From positions 1 to 34,316 of IMG/VR virus record IMGVR_UViG_3300042691_031492: a stretch of 34,316 nt of DNA, one strand, 5' to 3'. The position numbers and the translations under genes are program-made. The notes below the pieces were generated by a model, which was given only the letters and a program-made list of their open reading frames with translations, was not told the origin of the DNA and ran no database searches. This DNA comes from a virus. Position 1 is the stretch's first letter; every line of letters starts with the position of its first letter. Positions 9,405 through 18,226 of this stretch are shown here, piece by piece.

Positions 9405-11237
9405 TTAATATGTAGGGATATCTAGAGTTTTTACTCTAACCTGAATGTCTTTATTAGGGAATCTTATTTGAAAAATCTGATTAGATTTCATATAAATCGC
9501 CATATCTTTTTGTAAGATTTCTTTGGTTGCGGGATCTTTATAAGCTTGGGCTACTTGGGATGACGAATATTCTCCACCAACTTTATTGAAAACTCTAACC
9601 TCAATTACGTTGACAACACCAGAAACATTGTTAACCTCTTTCATCAATTCACCAATGAATAATGGGTCACCCATTTTTCTTTTGTCAATCGAAAAATATT
9701 CTCTTACTGCTGTTATAATTTCTCTAATAACTTCTGTTTGATTTTGATTTTTATCTAATAAAACATCCAATTTTAATTCAAAGTCAATAACTTCACCACT
9801 AACAATATCAATATAGTCATTTATCATTCTATACTCTGCCAAATAATTTAATATATTTTGCTTTAGCGTATTTGACACAATATTTGTTAAATTCCCTTTT
9901 TCATCATAAGATAATAATTTGATTCTTACTTTATTATCTTCTTCCATTACATTCACTTTAGCTGGTGCACCATATGTTGATGGCATTGTTTCAATTAATG
10001 ATTTGTAATCATTTAATGTTACCGCTCTGTTTTGTGCTGCAAAATTGTAAGATATCATACCTCTCAATTCCTCAATAGTTGGTTGATCTGCACCACCAAC
10101 AGCTGGAGTTACGTTTGTAACAGTTAATGATTGTATAACTTGTGAATTTACATTTGCTGCTGGTCCATTAACAATAAACTCCGAATTTTCTATGTTATTA
10201 AGAACACCAACACCTAAATTACTCTCTTTACCACCACCAATTCTATATTTTACAAATAAGGTAGTGTCTTGTTTAGGTATAGCCCCCAAAGACATATTAT
10301 TTAAGTAAGTCGCTAAATTAACCTTAAGGGTGTTTGTTATATAGTTATCCAAATTGTCTAGCGGATCAACATTTCCAGATCCAAAAGTTATGAAAAAATA
10401 ACCTTCTGGGGTATACTCTGTGATAAATTTATTATTTACACTAATGTATTGTCCAGCTTTAAAATTAGCTCTATCTGAAGTTGCTGTTGTATTTGGAACA
10501 AAAACTTTATCTTGTACTAGAGCTTTTACTTCATACCATTTATTCAATGGTGCGTTAAATTCAGAATTGGTTGGGTTTGTTGTAAAATTGGTTCCATCTT
10601 TATGTATGATAGATGATACCCCTAAAACATTTTGTTCTGGTAAAACTAATTTTAAGAAAGGTTTTTGATCTTTTTGAGTAATAACTTTTCTAAATATTTT
10701 TGTAACCCCGTTTACAACTGGTTCTCTTTTTGTTATCGTGTAAGAAATAATTTTACTATTTCCATCCAAATTTGGGATTTTTAATCTGTTTGATTCACCT
10801 CTTTCATTAAACGGATTTGAGAAATCAATATCTGAAACAGTTTCAAATATTTGACCGCCTCCAGAAATTTGTGTTCCGGCTCTTAATATACCTAAGTATC
10901 TATTATCTTCGGAATCACCTTTAACCGGAACAATAATACTAAAATCACATAATGCAACAGATGGTCTTAGTCCTGGAATTCTAATTCCATATGTTTTAGC
11001 AATATGAAATAAAGATTGTCTTTGTTGAGCAAAATCCAACATTGTTTCTTGCCATACCCTATCAATATGAAAATGCAAGTTATCGGTAACAGCCGCATTT
11101 AAATCCAATAAAACGGAAAATATTGACGCGTCGTTTGTATTTTGTATTAAGTCTGGGTAATACTCTTTAGTTAATTTAACTAAATCTTGTCTTAACCCAG
11201 CAAAATCACGATTAGTATATGCTATTTTTTTGCTCAT
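9405..11237 (-). CDS. 6: Baseplate wedge protein, T4 gp6-like (baseplate J family)
   Basis: A 610-residue protein starting MSKKIAYTNRDFAGLRQDLV, close to the 660 residues of T4 gp6. The N-terminus has the pattern typical of gp6 homologues: YTNRDFAGLRQDL, then YYPDL, then an Asn/Asp-rich segment leading to VLLDLNAAVTDNLHFHIDRV, and FAQQRQSLFHIAKTYG at about 69-84. Middle elements FITFGSGN and YRIGGGKESNLGVGVL also fit. In T4, gp6 dimers form the inner ring of the baseplate with gp7 and gp53 and close around the hub. It starts two bases after the gp25 stop (TAATATG), matching the conserved gp25-gp6 pairing in contractile injection systems. Family identity is confident from pattern recognition. 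Confidence 0.9.
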   Translation of the reverse strand: MSKKIAYTNRDFAGLRQDLVKLTKEYYPDLIQNTNDASIFSVLLDLNAAVTDNLHFHIDRVWQETMLDFAQQRQSLFHIAKTYGIRIPGLRPSVALCDFSIIVPVKGDSEDNRYLGILRAGTQISGGGQIFETVSDIDFSNPFNERGESNRLKIPNLDGNSKIISYTITKREPVVNGVTKIFRKVITQKDQKPFLKLVLPEQNVLGVSSIIHKDGTNFTTNPTNSEFNAPLNKWYEVKALVQDKVFVPNTTATSDRANFKAGQYISVNNKFITEYTPEGYFFITFGSGNVDPLDNLDNYITNTLKVNLATYLNNMSLGAIPKQDTTLFVKYRIGGGKESNLGVGVLNNIENSEFIVNGPAANVNSQVIQSLTVTNVTPAVGGADQPTIEELRGMISYNFAAQNRAVTLNDYKSLIETMPSTYGAPAKVNVMEEDNKVRIKLLSYDEKGNLTNIVSNTLKQNILNYLAEYRMINDYIDIVSGEVIDFELKLDVLLDKNQNQTEVIREIITAVREYFSIDKRKMGDPLFIGELMKEVNNVSGVVNVIEVRVFNKVGGEYSSSQVAQAYKDPATKEILQKDMAIYMKSNQIFQIRFPNKDIQVRVKTLDIPTY

Positions 11238-11238
11238 A

Positions 11239-11694
11239 TTATATATTGATAATTATAAAATCTGAAGTGACAAAAGTTGAATTATTTGTTGTATAATCAA
11301 TTCTTATTTTTGCTGTATAAGGCTTTGTTGAAGAACTTCCTATTCTAAATAATCTACTATCTTGTTCTTCTTTAACAGAAGACGAAGAGTCTTCTGACTC
11401 TATTTCCGGATTCGTTATTTTTATTGAATTTATTTCTAAATTTGGTATATATGCTGCAACAGTTTCTCTAATATCTTCTTCAATATTTGAATAAGTTACA
11501 GAATCGTTTGGTTCAAAAATATACTCATACAATCTAGTGCCAAAATCGGGTAAGAAATATCTACTACCCTTTCTCGTTAAAAGTAAGTGAACAAGATTTG
11601 CACGAACTTCCTCGTCTACTGATTGAGTCATTCTTACATAGTCTCCTACGAAACTATCTCTAAATGGAAAATCTATACCGTATTTTGAACTCAT
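11239..11694 (-). CDS. 25: Baseplate wedge protein, gp25/GpW-like
   Basis: A 151-residue protein from MSSKYGIDFPFRDS, a little longer than T4 gp25 (132 residues). The family core is visible: GIDFPFRDS near the N-terminus, the helix SVDEEVRANLVHLLLTRKGS (25-44), then RYFLPDFGTRLYEYIFEPND (45-64), where family members usually have GS-R-P-FG-L--FEP. The C-terminus is a beta strand pair (YTAKIRIDY). An acidic Ser-rich loop at about 98-114 (SEDSSSSVKEEQDS) accounts for the extra length. gp25 is a sheath-like wedge component that starts sheath assembly. An upstream ATG at 11712 would add MFIFIV, but it lies inside the TATTTATA spacer, so I chose 11694. First gene after a terminator region. Confidence 0.9.
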   Translation of the reverse strand: MSSKYGIDFPFRDSFVGDYVRMTQSVDEEVRANLVHLLLTRKGSRYFLPDFGTRLYEYIFEPNDSVTYSNIEEDIRETVAAYIPNLEINSIKITNPEIESEDSSSSVKEEQDSRLFRIGSSSTKPYTAKIRIDYTTNNSTFVTSDFIIINI

Positions 11695-11697
11695 AAC

Positions 11698-11732
11698 TAT
11701 AAATATAAACAATAAGAAAATAGATATAAATA
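11698..11732 (-). promoter_or_regulatory. Paired TATTTATA boxes upstream of gp25
   Basis: Two exact copies of TATTTATA on the coding strand lie at 11725-11732 and 11698-11705, the nearer one only three bases before the ATG at 11694. The distal copy immediately follows the T-run of the terminator at 11732-11768, and would be placed about 30 bases from the start. This is the site where expression of the gp25-gp6 tail block would have to restart after termination, so a late control element is plausible. Confidence 0.45.
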
Positions 11733-11777
11733 AAAAATCGCGACACTTTCCTAAAAAAATGTCGCGATAAGTGTCGC
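11732..11777 (-). terminator. Rho-independent terminator downstream of nrdA, with two competing stems
   Basis: On the minus strand a 9-bp perfect stem, ATCGCGACA (11768-11760) with TGTCGCGAT (11745-11737), is followed by a run of T (11737-11732), the classic intrinsic terminator form. A second 9-bp pairing is also possible: GCGACACTT (11777-11769) with AAGTGTCGC (11748-11740). The two stems share the 11740-11745 arm and cannot form together. This element ends the SSB-to-NrdA transcript before gp25. Confidence 0.8.
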
Positions 11778-11786
11778 AATAATAGT

Positions 11787-11818
11787 GACTTGATATTTGC
11801 GCCCTATATTCTCAAGTC
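11787..11818 (-). other. Intergenic hairpin between nrdA and the terminator
   Basis: GACTTGA (11818-11812 on the minus strand) pairs with TCAAGTC (11793-11787). The stem can extend through TAT/ATA with a three-base GAA bulge, giving about 10 bp around a nine-base loop. It sits just 3' of the nrdA stop and upstream of the terminator. A role in protecting the 3' end or in modulating termination is possible but unproven. Confidence 0.45.
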
Positions 11819-11848
11819 CTGGGTACTCAAGGGGCACCACCCATTATC

Positions 11849-14281
11849 TTATGAACCACATCCTTCACACTCAAAAGGTGAATCTGTAGGTCTTTGTGCT
11901 GTCATAATAAGCTCAGGTGTTTCTTCACTTATAATTGCGTTATTCGTTGGCGTTGAATATGATACCGTTTGTTGTACTTGCTCAACAGGTTTATTAGCTG
12001 AAGTATCAATTCCTAATCCTTTTAACGGATCTACAGCCGATCTTGTTCTCAGATAGTACATACCAGTTTTTAATCCCATTTTCCAGCCAAATAAATGAGC
12101 GGCAAGAAGTTTTGGTTTAGTTGCATCAGCAATAAATAAATTCAATGATTGTGATTGATCAATAAAAATAGATCTATTTGCTGCCATTTGTAGTAATCTT
12201 TTTTGTGACATCTCCCAAACGGTTTTGTAAACTTCTTTAACATCTGTAGGTATTTCTGGAATATTTTGTACCGAACCATTTTCAAGAATTAGTTTCTTTT
12301 TAATATCCTCGTTCCACAAATTAAGAGACATCAATTTTTTAACTAGGTGTTTGTTTACAACAATGAATTCACCACCAAGTGTTCTTCTTGAGTATAGATT
12401 TGTTGTAAATGGCTCAAACGCTTCGTTGTTACCCAAAATTTGGGCGGTTGACGCTGTTGGCATTGGTGCAACGAGTAATGAGTTTCTAACACCAAATTTA
12501 ACAACCTCTTTTCTTAGACTTTTCCAATCCCAACGACCAGATAATTCTTTGTCTGTTTTACCCCACATTTCAAATTGGAAAACGCCTTTTTCAATTGGCG
12601 CCCCTGATATTGATTCATATGGACCAACCTCTTTAGATATATCTTTAGAAGATGTCATTGCGGCAAAATAAATTGTTTCGAATATGTCTGTTTGCAATTT
12701 ATCTGCTTCATCACTTTCAAATGGAATATCCAACATACAGAATACATCTGCCAATCCTTGAATACCCAAACCAACTGGTCTATGTTTAAAATTAGATCTT
12801 TTTGTCTCTTCTGTTGGATAGAAATTCAAATCAATAACATTATTCAAGTTTTTAACAACTTGATATGTGTATTCATAAAGTAGATCGTGATTAAATTCAC
12901 CATCAACAACATATTTTGGTAATGCAATTGATGCTAAATTACAAACGGCTTGTTCAGTTGGCGAACTATATTCAATAATTTCGGTACACAAATTTGAAGA
13001 TTTAATTGTGCCTAAATTCTTTTGATTTGATTTATAATTAGCTGGATCTTTATACAGCATATAAGGTGTACCAGTTTCGATTTGAGCAGTTAAAATTGCA
13101 TCCATCAATTTTCTAGCCTTAATAACCTTTCTTGCTTTACCTTCTTGCTCATACTGTTCATAAAGCTTAGTGAATGCTTTATTTTCTGGTGAATCATATG
13201 CATCAGACAATCCTGGCGCCTCATCTGGAGAAAATAATGACCAATCACCATCTGATTCTACGCGTTGCATAAATAAATCCGGTGTCCACATTGCAAGGAA
13301 CAAATCCCTTGCCCTTAATTCTTCCTTACCATGATTTTTTCTTAGGTCAATAAATTCAAAAACATCTGAATGCCATGGTTCAAGATAAATCGCAAAAGAA
13401 CCTTTTCTCTTACCACCTTGATTAATCCAACGAGCAACCTCATTATATGTTTTCAACATTGGTAATAATCCATCTGACATTCCTCCAGTTCCTTTAATGT
13501 ATGCACCTTTAGCTCGCACATCATGAACGTGCAAACCAATACCTCCAGCCCATTTAGAAATCTTGGCAACGTCTTTGATTGTATCAAATAATCCATCGAT
13601 ATCATCACCTTTGTTACCAATTAAGAAACAAGAAGACATTTGTGGTCTACGTGTTCCGGCATTAAATAATGTTGGTGTTGCGTGTGTATAAAAATGTTGT
13701 GATAAATCATCATAAATTCTTAAAGCCATTTGTAAATCACCATTACAAATACCAACTGCAACACGCATGTATAGATATTGTGGTCTTTCAACAACACGTT
13801 CACCAATTTTCAAAAGATATGAACGTTCTAACGTTTTGAATCCAAAATAATCAAAGTCAAAATCTCTTGTTATAACAATCGCACCATCCAAAACGTCTTT
13901 GTTTTCCATAACAAATTTGTAAACATTGTCATCAATTAATGATGACTCTTTGTTTGTTTTTGGTTCAACAAATGAGTGAAGTTCTCTTATTGACTGTGAA
14001 AACTTCTTGGGTGTTGTTTTATGTAAATTTGTAACAGCCAGCCTACCAGCTAATCTAGCATAATCTGGATGTACTGTTGTCATAGATGCTGCAGTTTCTG
14101 AAGCTAATACATCTAACTCTGTTGTTGAAATACCGTCATATATCCCTTGAGTAACTTTTAATGTAATATATGTTGGGTCAATGTATTCTAGATTTAAGTC
14201 TTCACACAAAGCGCCTATTCTTCTAGTTATCTTATCATATCTCATTTCCTCTAAGGAACCGTCTCTTTTTAATACTTTCAT
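11849..14281 (-). CDS. nrdA: Ribonucleotide reductase class Ia, large subunit
   Basis: An 810-residue protein that reduces ribonucleoside diphosphates to deoxy forms for phage DNA synthesis, with NrdB. The N-terminal ATP cone (about 1-90; MKVLKRDGSLEEMRYDKITR) is present, so overall activity control by ATP/dATP is likely. Catalytic residues are visible: C218 (MSSCFLIG), N430, C432 and E434 (SSNLCTEII), and C447 (AVCNLAS). The C-terminal redox pair C805/C808 is in the tail FECEGCGS. It resembles the eukaryotic/Bacteroidota type: FDYFGFKTLERSYLLKIGER and APMPTASTAQILGNNEAFEP match the human R1 pattern almost residue for residue. It starts 15 bases after the nrdB stop and is the last gene before a strong terminator. 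The start context TATAAATAAAATG has no Shine-Dalgarno. Confidence 0.97.
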   Translation of the reverse strand: MKVLKRDGSLEEMRYDKITRRIGALCEDLNLEYIDPTYITLKVTQGIYDGISTTELDVLASETAASMTTVHPDYARLAGRLAVTNLHKTTPKKFSQSIRELHSFVEPKTNKESSLIDDNVYKFVMENKDVLDGAIVITRDFDFDYFGFKTLERSYLLKIGERVVERPQYLYMRVAVGICNGDLQMALRIYDDLSQHFYTHATPTLFNAGTRRPQMSSCFLIGNKGDDIDGLFDTIKDVAKISKWAGGIGLHVHDVRAKGAYIKGTGGMSDGLLPMLKTYNEVARWINQGGKRKGSFAIYLEPWHSDVFEFIDLRKNHGKEELRARDLFLAMWTPDLFMQRVESDGDWSLFSPDEAPGLSDAYDSPENKAFTKLYEQYEQEGKARKVIKARKLMDAILTAQIETGTPYMLYKDPANYKSNQKNLGTIKSSNLCTEIIEYSSPTEQAVCNLASIALPKYVVDGEFNHDLLYEYTYQVVKNLNNVIDLNFYPTEETKRSNFKHRPVGLGIQGLADVFCMLDIPFESDEADKLQTDIFETIYFAAMTSSKDISKEVGPYESISGAPIEKGVFQFEMWGKTDKELSGRWDWKSLRKEVVKFGVRNSLLVAPMPTASTAQILGNNEAFEPFTTNLYSRRTLGGEFIVVNKHLVKKLMSLNLWNEDIKKKLILENGSVQNIPEIPTDVKEVYKTVWEMSQKRLLQMAANRSIFIDQSQSLNLFIADATKPKLLAAHLFGWKMGLKTGMYYLRTRSAVDPLKGLGIDTSANKPVEQVQQTVSYSTPTNNAIISEETPELIMTAQRPTDSPFECEGCGS

Positions 14282-14296
14282 TTTATTTATAATATT

Positions 14297-15268
14297 TTAA
14301 AAATCAAGATCACCAAATGCAGAACTTAAATCTTCTGCAGCATTATTAACTCCAGCTTTTTGATATTCAGCAACTCTCTTTTCAAAGAAATTAGTTTTTC
14401 CTTGTAAAGCAATATTTTGCATAAAATCAAATGGATTTTCTGAATTATAAACTTTAGGAACACCTAATGCCACCAATAATCTATCTGTAACAAATTCAAG
14501 ATACTGAGCCATTAAATCTGAGTTCATACCAATAAGTCTTACTGGTAATGCTTCAAGAATGAATTCTTTTTCAATCTCTAATGCACCACAAATAATATCT
14601 CTAACCTGTTGCTGTGTTAATTTATTTTCAATATGATGATTAAACAAGTGACAAGCAAAATCACAATGCATCCCTTCGTCACGAGAAATCAATTCATTAG
14701 AGAATGTTAATCCTGGCATTAGCCCTCTTTTCTTTAACCAGAAAATAGCACAGAAAGATCCAGAAAAGAAAATTCCTTCAACTGCAGCAAAAGCAATAAG
14801 CCTTTCAACAAAGGTTCCCTTTTCAATGTATCTTAATGCCCATTCAGCTTTTCTTTTAATAGCTGGAACAGTTTCAATGGCATTAAATAATTTATTTTGT
14901 TCTTCTTTATCCTTGATGTATGTATCAATCAACAATGAATATGTCTCACTGTGAATGTTTTCCATCATAATCTGAAAGCCATAAAACATTTTAGCTTCAG
15001 TATATTGAACGGCGTTAACAAAGTTCATTGCGATATTCTCGTTAACAATACCATCTGATGCCGCGAAGAAAGCTAATACATGTTTAACAAAATGTTGCTC
15101 ATCGGCATTCAATTTATTTTCCCAGTCATAGGTGTCTTGCTGCAAATCAATTTCTTCTGCAGTCCAAAAACACGCTTCTTGCTGTTTATAAAGTTTCCAT
15201 AAATCATGATGTTCAATTGGGAAAAGGACGAAGCGTCCGGGATTGTCGATTAAAATCTTCTCGGTCAT
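14297..15268 (-). CDS. nrdB: Ribonucleotide reductase class Ia, small (radical) subunit
   Basis: A 323-residue R2 subunit that holds the diiron-tyrosyl radical cofactor. All expected ligands are visible: D72 (ASDG), E103 and H106 (MENIH), E164 (AAVEGIFF), and E198 and H201 (SRDEGMH). The radical tyrosine is Y110 in HSETYSLLI. Long stretches match the mammalian R2 pattern, such as [20 protein letters not shown]. The C-terminal tail GDLDF resembles the R1-binding tail of eukaryotic R2. I chose the ATG at 15268 ([13 protein letters not shown]): it leaves a 16-base gap after the helicase gene, whereas the in-frame ATG at 15337 would overlap it by 53 bases and add 23 unrelated residues. It forms a pair with nrdA downstream. 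Confidence 0.96.
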   Translation of the reverse strand: MTEKILIDNPGRFVLFPIEHHDLWKLYKQQEACFWTAEEIDLQQDTYDWENKLNADEQHFVKHVLAFFAASDGIVNENIAMNFVNAVQYTEAKMFYGFQIMMENIHSETYSLLIDTYIKDKEEQNKLFNAIETVPAIKRKAEWALRYIEKGTFVERLIAFAAVEGIFFSGSFCAIFWLKKRGLMPGLTFSNELISRDEGMHCDFACHLFNHHIENKLTQQQVRDIICGALEIEKEFILEALPVRLIGMNSDLMAQYLEFVTDRLLVALGVPKVYNSENPFDFMQNIALQGKTNFFEKRVAEYQKAGVNNAAEDLSSAFGDLDF

Positions 15269-15284
15269 AATATTTGTTTTAATT

Positions 15285-16688
15285 TTAGTTGTTAACTGAT
15301 TTTCTAGTCTGATTGGTGACTTTCTCTTTGTATTCAAGAGCCTTTTTTATTCTTTCTCTATTTTCAACTTCTTTATCCTCTTTGAAACCTAGTAAGGTGT
15401 TTTGTGAATCAGTATCAATATCAAGATACTCATTGTCAAATTTAGAATTACTAAAAATAACACCATCTCTACCTATTCTAGATTTTAATAAAGTTATTGT
15501 TGCCAAGTTGTGCTCTTTTTGTTCAAGGGTTTTTGCTATTGAAACTACCACATGGCCAATCTGTGCTTTTTTAATTGAACCACCCATTTGATCTGTGGTA
15601 ACCACCTCAGATGAAATAGATTCACGATTACCTTGTGTTGCTGTCCAAATAGCGATATCAAACTCTGATGTCATTGCCTCTAAAGATCTCATAATAGACC
15701 CCTCACCTTTCCATTCTTCACCATGTGTGCTTCTTTCAGGTGTAATGCAATCAACATAATCCAAAGTTAATAAATCTATTCTAAACCCATCTGCCATAAG
15801 CTTTCTCAATTTTGATTTAATTTCAGAAATTGTAATAGAATCGCTAGGCAATTTAAGCAATTTTATTTGTCCGGCAGATCTTGTTTGAGCCTCTTCAACC
15901 AATTTCATGGTTTCTTCTGGATTTTCTATTTGCCCATCTGGCGAAATACCAGTCCATATCGTATAATGCTTTTTCTTAATATTATTAATGTTGTCTTCAA
16001 AGAATATTTGAACAACATTAAACCCGGTATTATACGCTGTGTTAGATATCTTAGTTAACATTGTTGTCTTACCAGTACCAGTTGGCGCTAATACTACACC
16101 AAGTTCACCTCTACCTAAACCACCCTTTAGACAGTTGTCTAGTCCAAGTATTCCTGTTGGAATTGGGTTTCTAGAGTCAGCTTTAAGGGCATCTCCAATA
16201 TTTTCAAAAACATCCTGCAGCTCATCATTTGTTACCCCAACCTGAAGAGCCTTCTGTATAATTTTTTCAATCTTATGATATTCTTCAAACTCACCGCTAA
16301 CAGTGATACTTTCAACTTCTTTCAAAGCTTTTTTCAAAACTTGTTGTTTACAGAAATTATAAGCTTTTTCCTTTGTGAAATTTATGTCACCACCGGCTAA
16401 CTCGTGTTTTTTAATAGCGTCTAAAGTATCAATGTTTGATCTTAAAACAGTATCGCTAGAATTCTCTGATTGTATTTTTTGCTTAAGAGCATCGTAAGAT
16501 GGGAATGATTTAAAATTCTCATTCCATTCTTTTAAATTCTTAATTATAAATTTAAAAGAATTGTTGTCAAAATATGACGGCTCAATTACATCAATAATTG
16601 TCTCAGCAAATTTTTTATCTTCAATAATAATTTTTAAAAGGGACGTTTGATACTCAGCACCTAGTGCCCCAAAATTTTTCTCAGTCAT
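15285..16688 (-). CDS. 41: Replicative DNA helicase, T4 gp41/DnaB family
   Basis: A 467-residue protein, close to T4 gp41 (475). The N-terminal helical domain (about 1-150) is followed by a RecA-like hexameric ATPase domain: [20 protein letters not shown] (179-198), Walker [10 protein letters not shown] (201-209), FFED with the likely catalytic E231, and Walker B LLTLDYVD (306-313). WTATQGNR (348-355) is the sensor-like strand, and KSRIGRDG (402-409) carries the arginine-finger region. It unwinds DNA 5'-3' ahead of the phage replisome. No primase, polymerase or clamp gene is visible in this window. The C-terminal tail (about 435-467) is charged. The start at 16688 has an AT-rich leader with no Shine-Dalgarno. 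It belongs to the SSB-NrdA transcription unit. Confidence 0.93.
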   Translation of the reverse strand: MTEKNFGALGAEYQTSLLKIIIEDKKFAETIIDVIEPSYFDNNSFKFIIKNLKEWNENFKSFPSYDALKQKIQSENSSDTVLRSNIDTLDAIKKHELAGGDINFTKEKAYNFCKQQVLKKALKEVESITVSGEFEEYHKIEKIIQKALQVGVTNDELQDVFENIGDALKADSRNPIPTGILGLDNCLKGGLGRGELGVVLAPTGTGKTTMLTKISNTAYNTGFNVVQIFFEDNINNIKKKHYTIWTGISPDGQIENPEETMKLVEEAQTRSAGQIKLLKLPSDSITISEIKSKLRKLMADGFRIDLLTLDYVDCITPERSTHGEEWKGEGSIMRSLEAMTSEFDIAIWTATQGNRESISSEVVTTDQMGGSIKKAQIGHVVVSIAKTLEQKEHNLATITLLKSRIGRDGVIFSNSKFDNEYLDIDTDSQNTLLGFKEDKEVENRERIKKALEYKEKVTNQTRKSVNN

Positions 16689-16712
16689 TAAATAATTTTT
16701 ATAGTTAGTAAA

Positions 16713-17171
16713 TTAAAGTTGGTACTGAAGATATGTCATGTCCGGTCTTTTCAATGACAATATTTCAGTTAAATCATTTAGAACTCTCTTTAACATCGGT
16801 CTGATGTCTACCGTATATCTAACCTTAGGCGGATAGTAATGAGCGGCGAAAATCCTTTCAATAAATACATCATCAAGATGCTTAATTTGTAACAAAAAAT
16901 ATTGTTCATCTCTCTCATTAGGATCTTCCACATATTCAGTATTAAAGAAAATATCTTGATTTTCAACCAGAAAATTAGAACTTTTTATTTTCAAATCTTC
17001 TGAAATTTTTTCACAAATATTTTTTACCTCATAATGTAGGTCCATAGATCTTTTTGTTTTGGGGTTATGGTCCCTAACAAAAAAATACCTTTGACAAATA
17101 ATGTTCCCATCAAGTGTTAAAAGGAACTCAAATTTGTTCATTTCATCGTTTGCTGATTTTACTGTGTTCAT
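16713..17171 (-). CDS. Hypothetical protein in replication cluster (152 aa)
   Basis: A complete 152-residue frame between the exonuclease and helicase genes. It starts MNTVKSANDEMNKFEFLLTL three bases after the exonuclease stop (TAAACTATG); an internal ATG at 17141 (MNKFEFLLTLDG) is an alternative start. Visible elements are an N-terminal beta hairpin (FEFLLTLDGNIICQRYFFVRDHNP), a central helix, and a Tyr/Pro-rich C-terminal part ending DMTYLQYQL. There are two Cys, no zinc motif, no membrane segment, and no enzymatic motif that I recognise. Its location suggests an accessory replication or recombination role, for example helicase loading, but nothing in the sequence shows this. Confidence 0.8.
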   Translation of the reverse strand: MNTVKSANDEMNKFEFLLTLDGNIICQRYFFVRDHNPKTKRSMDLHYEVKNICEKISEDLKIKSSNFLVENQDIFFNTEYVEDPNERDEQYFLLQIKHLDDVFIERIFAAHYYPPKVRYTVDIRPMLKRVLNDLTEILSLKRPDMTYLQYQL

Positions 17172-17174
17172 AGT

Positions 17175-18197
17175 TTACTTTTTAATTTTGAATTTTATTA
17201 TTTGTTTATTTTTTTCTATTCTAGTTAATCTTAAGAAAGGATTTAAGAAGTTTATCCAGGCATCTTCGCCTTTTGGTAATAAAGTAAAAATACCATCTTC
17301 CATCATCATTTTCATTGTGTTTTTATATGACCTTCCTTCTGAATCTAGATTTTCGTTTATAAGACTTATGATGTCTTGTTTAGCTTGCTCCGTTAAAATT
17401 GGTTCGTCTAATGATACAATTTGGTTGTTGATATCAAAGAATTCGTCTCCAAATACCCCTAATTTGGTAACACCAGTTAGGAAATTCTGAATTAATTTAT
17501 TTTCTTTGTCCTGTTGAAACAATACGTTACCCATTTCCCTAACTTCGCTTAGGGTTAATTTTTTGTCACGTATTTCTGGAAATAGGGAAATCAGTCGTTT
17601 TAATCCTAAGTTTCTGATACCATAAATGTTATCAGATGGATCACCACATAGTATTTTAACTAATTTGACATTTTCAACTATGATATTTTCTTTATCATAT
17701 TCTACTAGGTCATTTGAGTTATATACTTTTTGGTGAGCAGGGTTATATAATGAAACGTTTTCGGAAATAAGTTGCATTAAATCCCTGTCAGAGGAAAATA
17801 TGAATTTTTTTTCTTTTGGAGAGTTTTGAGTATAGAATGCTATACAATCATCAGATTCACAATATTCAAATTCGCCTTGTCTTATATAAAGCTCTTCTAA
17901 GTATTGTTTTAATCTTTCTCTTTGATATTGGTAAGATTGGATCTCTTCCTCAGTTTTTACCCTTGTCCTTCTATTTTCTTTATAGAGGTGATAAATTTTC
18001 TTTCTAGAAAGAGATCCATCTTTACCATCCCAAAAAACACAAATTTTGTCTAATTTAAAGGCTTCAAAACATCTTCTTAACGTGTTTATAAAGTGGTAGA
18101 TACCACCGATGTGTTTTCCTTTATAATAGTGGTTTTTCAACCCGTGAAACCCAATAGTTAATAGATTATCTCCATCAACTAATAATACATTAGACAT
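17175..18197 (-). CDS. rnh: 5'-3' exonuclease / flap nuclease, T4 RNase H family
   Basis: A 340-residue protein with the PIN-type fold of 5' nucleases that remove RNA primers and flaps on the lagging strand (T4 RNase H is 305 residues). Metal-binding acidic residues are visible: D8 and D10 (LLVDGDN), D57 (VFWDGKDG), E114/D116/D117 (CESDDCIAF), D137 and D139 (SSDRDL), and D186/D189 (CGDPSDNIYGI). The helical-arch basic region SRKKIYHLYKENRR is at 64-77. The segment NIYGIRNLGLKRLISLFPEI is the helix-hairpin-helix/H2TH DNA-binding part. The C-terminus is Lys/Ile-rich (EKNKQIIKFKIKK). Start at 18197 (MSNVLLVDGDN) is well fixed by the family. It lies between uvsX and gp41. Confidence 0.92.
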   Translation of the reverse strand: MSNVLLVDGDNLLTIGFHGLKNHYYKGKHIGGIYHFINTLRRCFEAFKLDKICVFWDGKDGSLSRKKIYHLYKENRRTRVKTEEEIQSYQYQRERLKQYLEELYIRQGEFEYCESDDCIAFYTQNSPKEKKFIFSSDRDLMQLISENVSLYNPAHQKVYNSNDLVEYDKENIIVENVKLVKILCGDPSDNIYGIRNLGLKRLISLFPEIRDKKLTLSEVREMGNVLFQQDKENKLIQNFLTGVTKLGVFGDEFFDINNQIVSLDEPILTEQAKQDIISLINENLDSEGRSYKNTMKMMMEDGIFTLLPKGEDAWINFLNPFLRLTRIEKNKQIIKFKIKK

Positions 18198-18226
18198 TAC
18201 GTCTTTTAAGTTAAAATGTTAAACAA

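Noticed and set aside
11695-11712. Upstream ATG at 11712 for gp25
   Set aside because: It adds MFIFIV encoded by the AT-rich spacer carrying the TATTTATA box. The family-like N-terminus begins at 11694.
14284-14291. Possible T4-type late promoter TATAAATA on the minus strand before nrdA
   Set aside because: It lies two bases before the ATG, so a transcript from it would start inside the gene. nrdA is an early/middle-type gene and the leader is generally AT-rich.
15269-15337. Upstream ATG at 15337 for nrdB
   Set aside because: It would overlap the helicase gene by 53 bases and add residues unlike any R2 N-terminus.
17101-17490. Plus-strand open frame of 129 codons
   Set aside because: It runs antisense across the exonuclease and the 152-residue gene, both well supported on the minus strand. 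Its hydrophobic sequence reflects AT-rich antisense codons.
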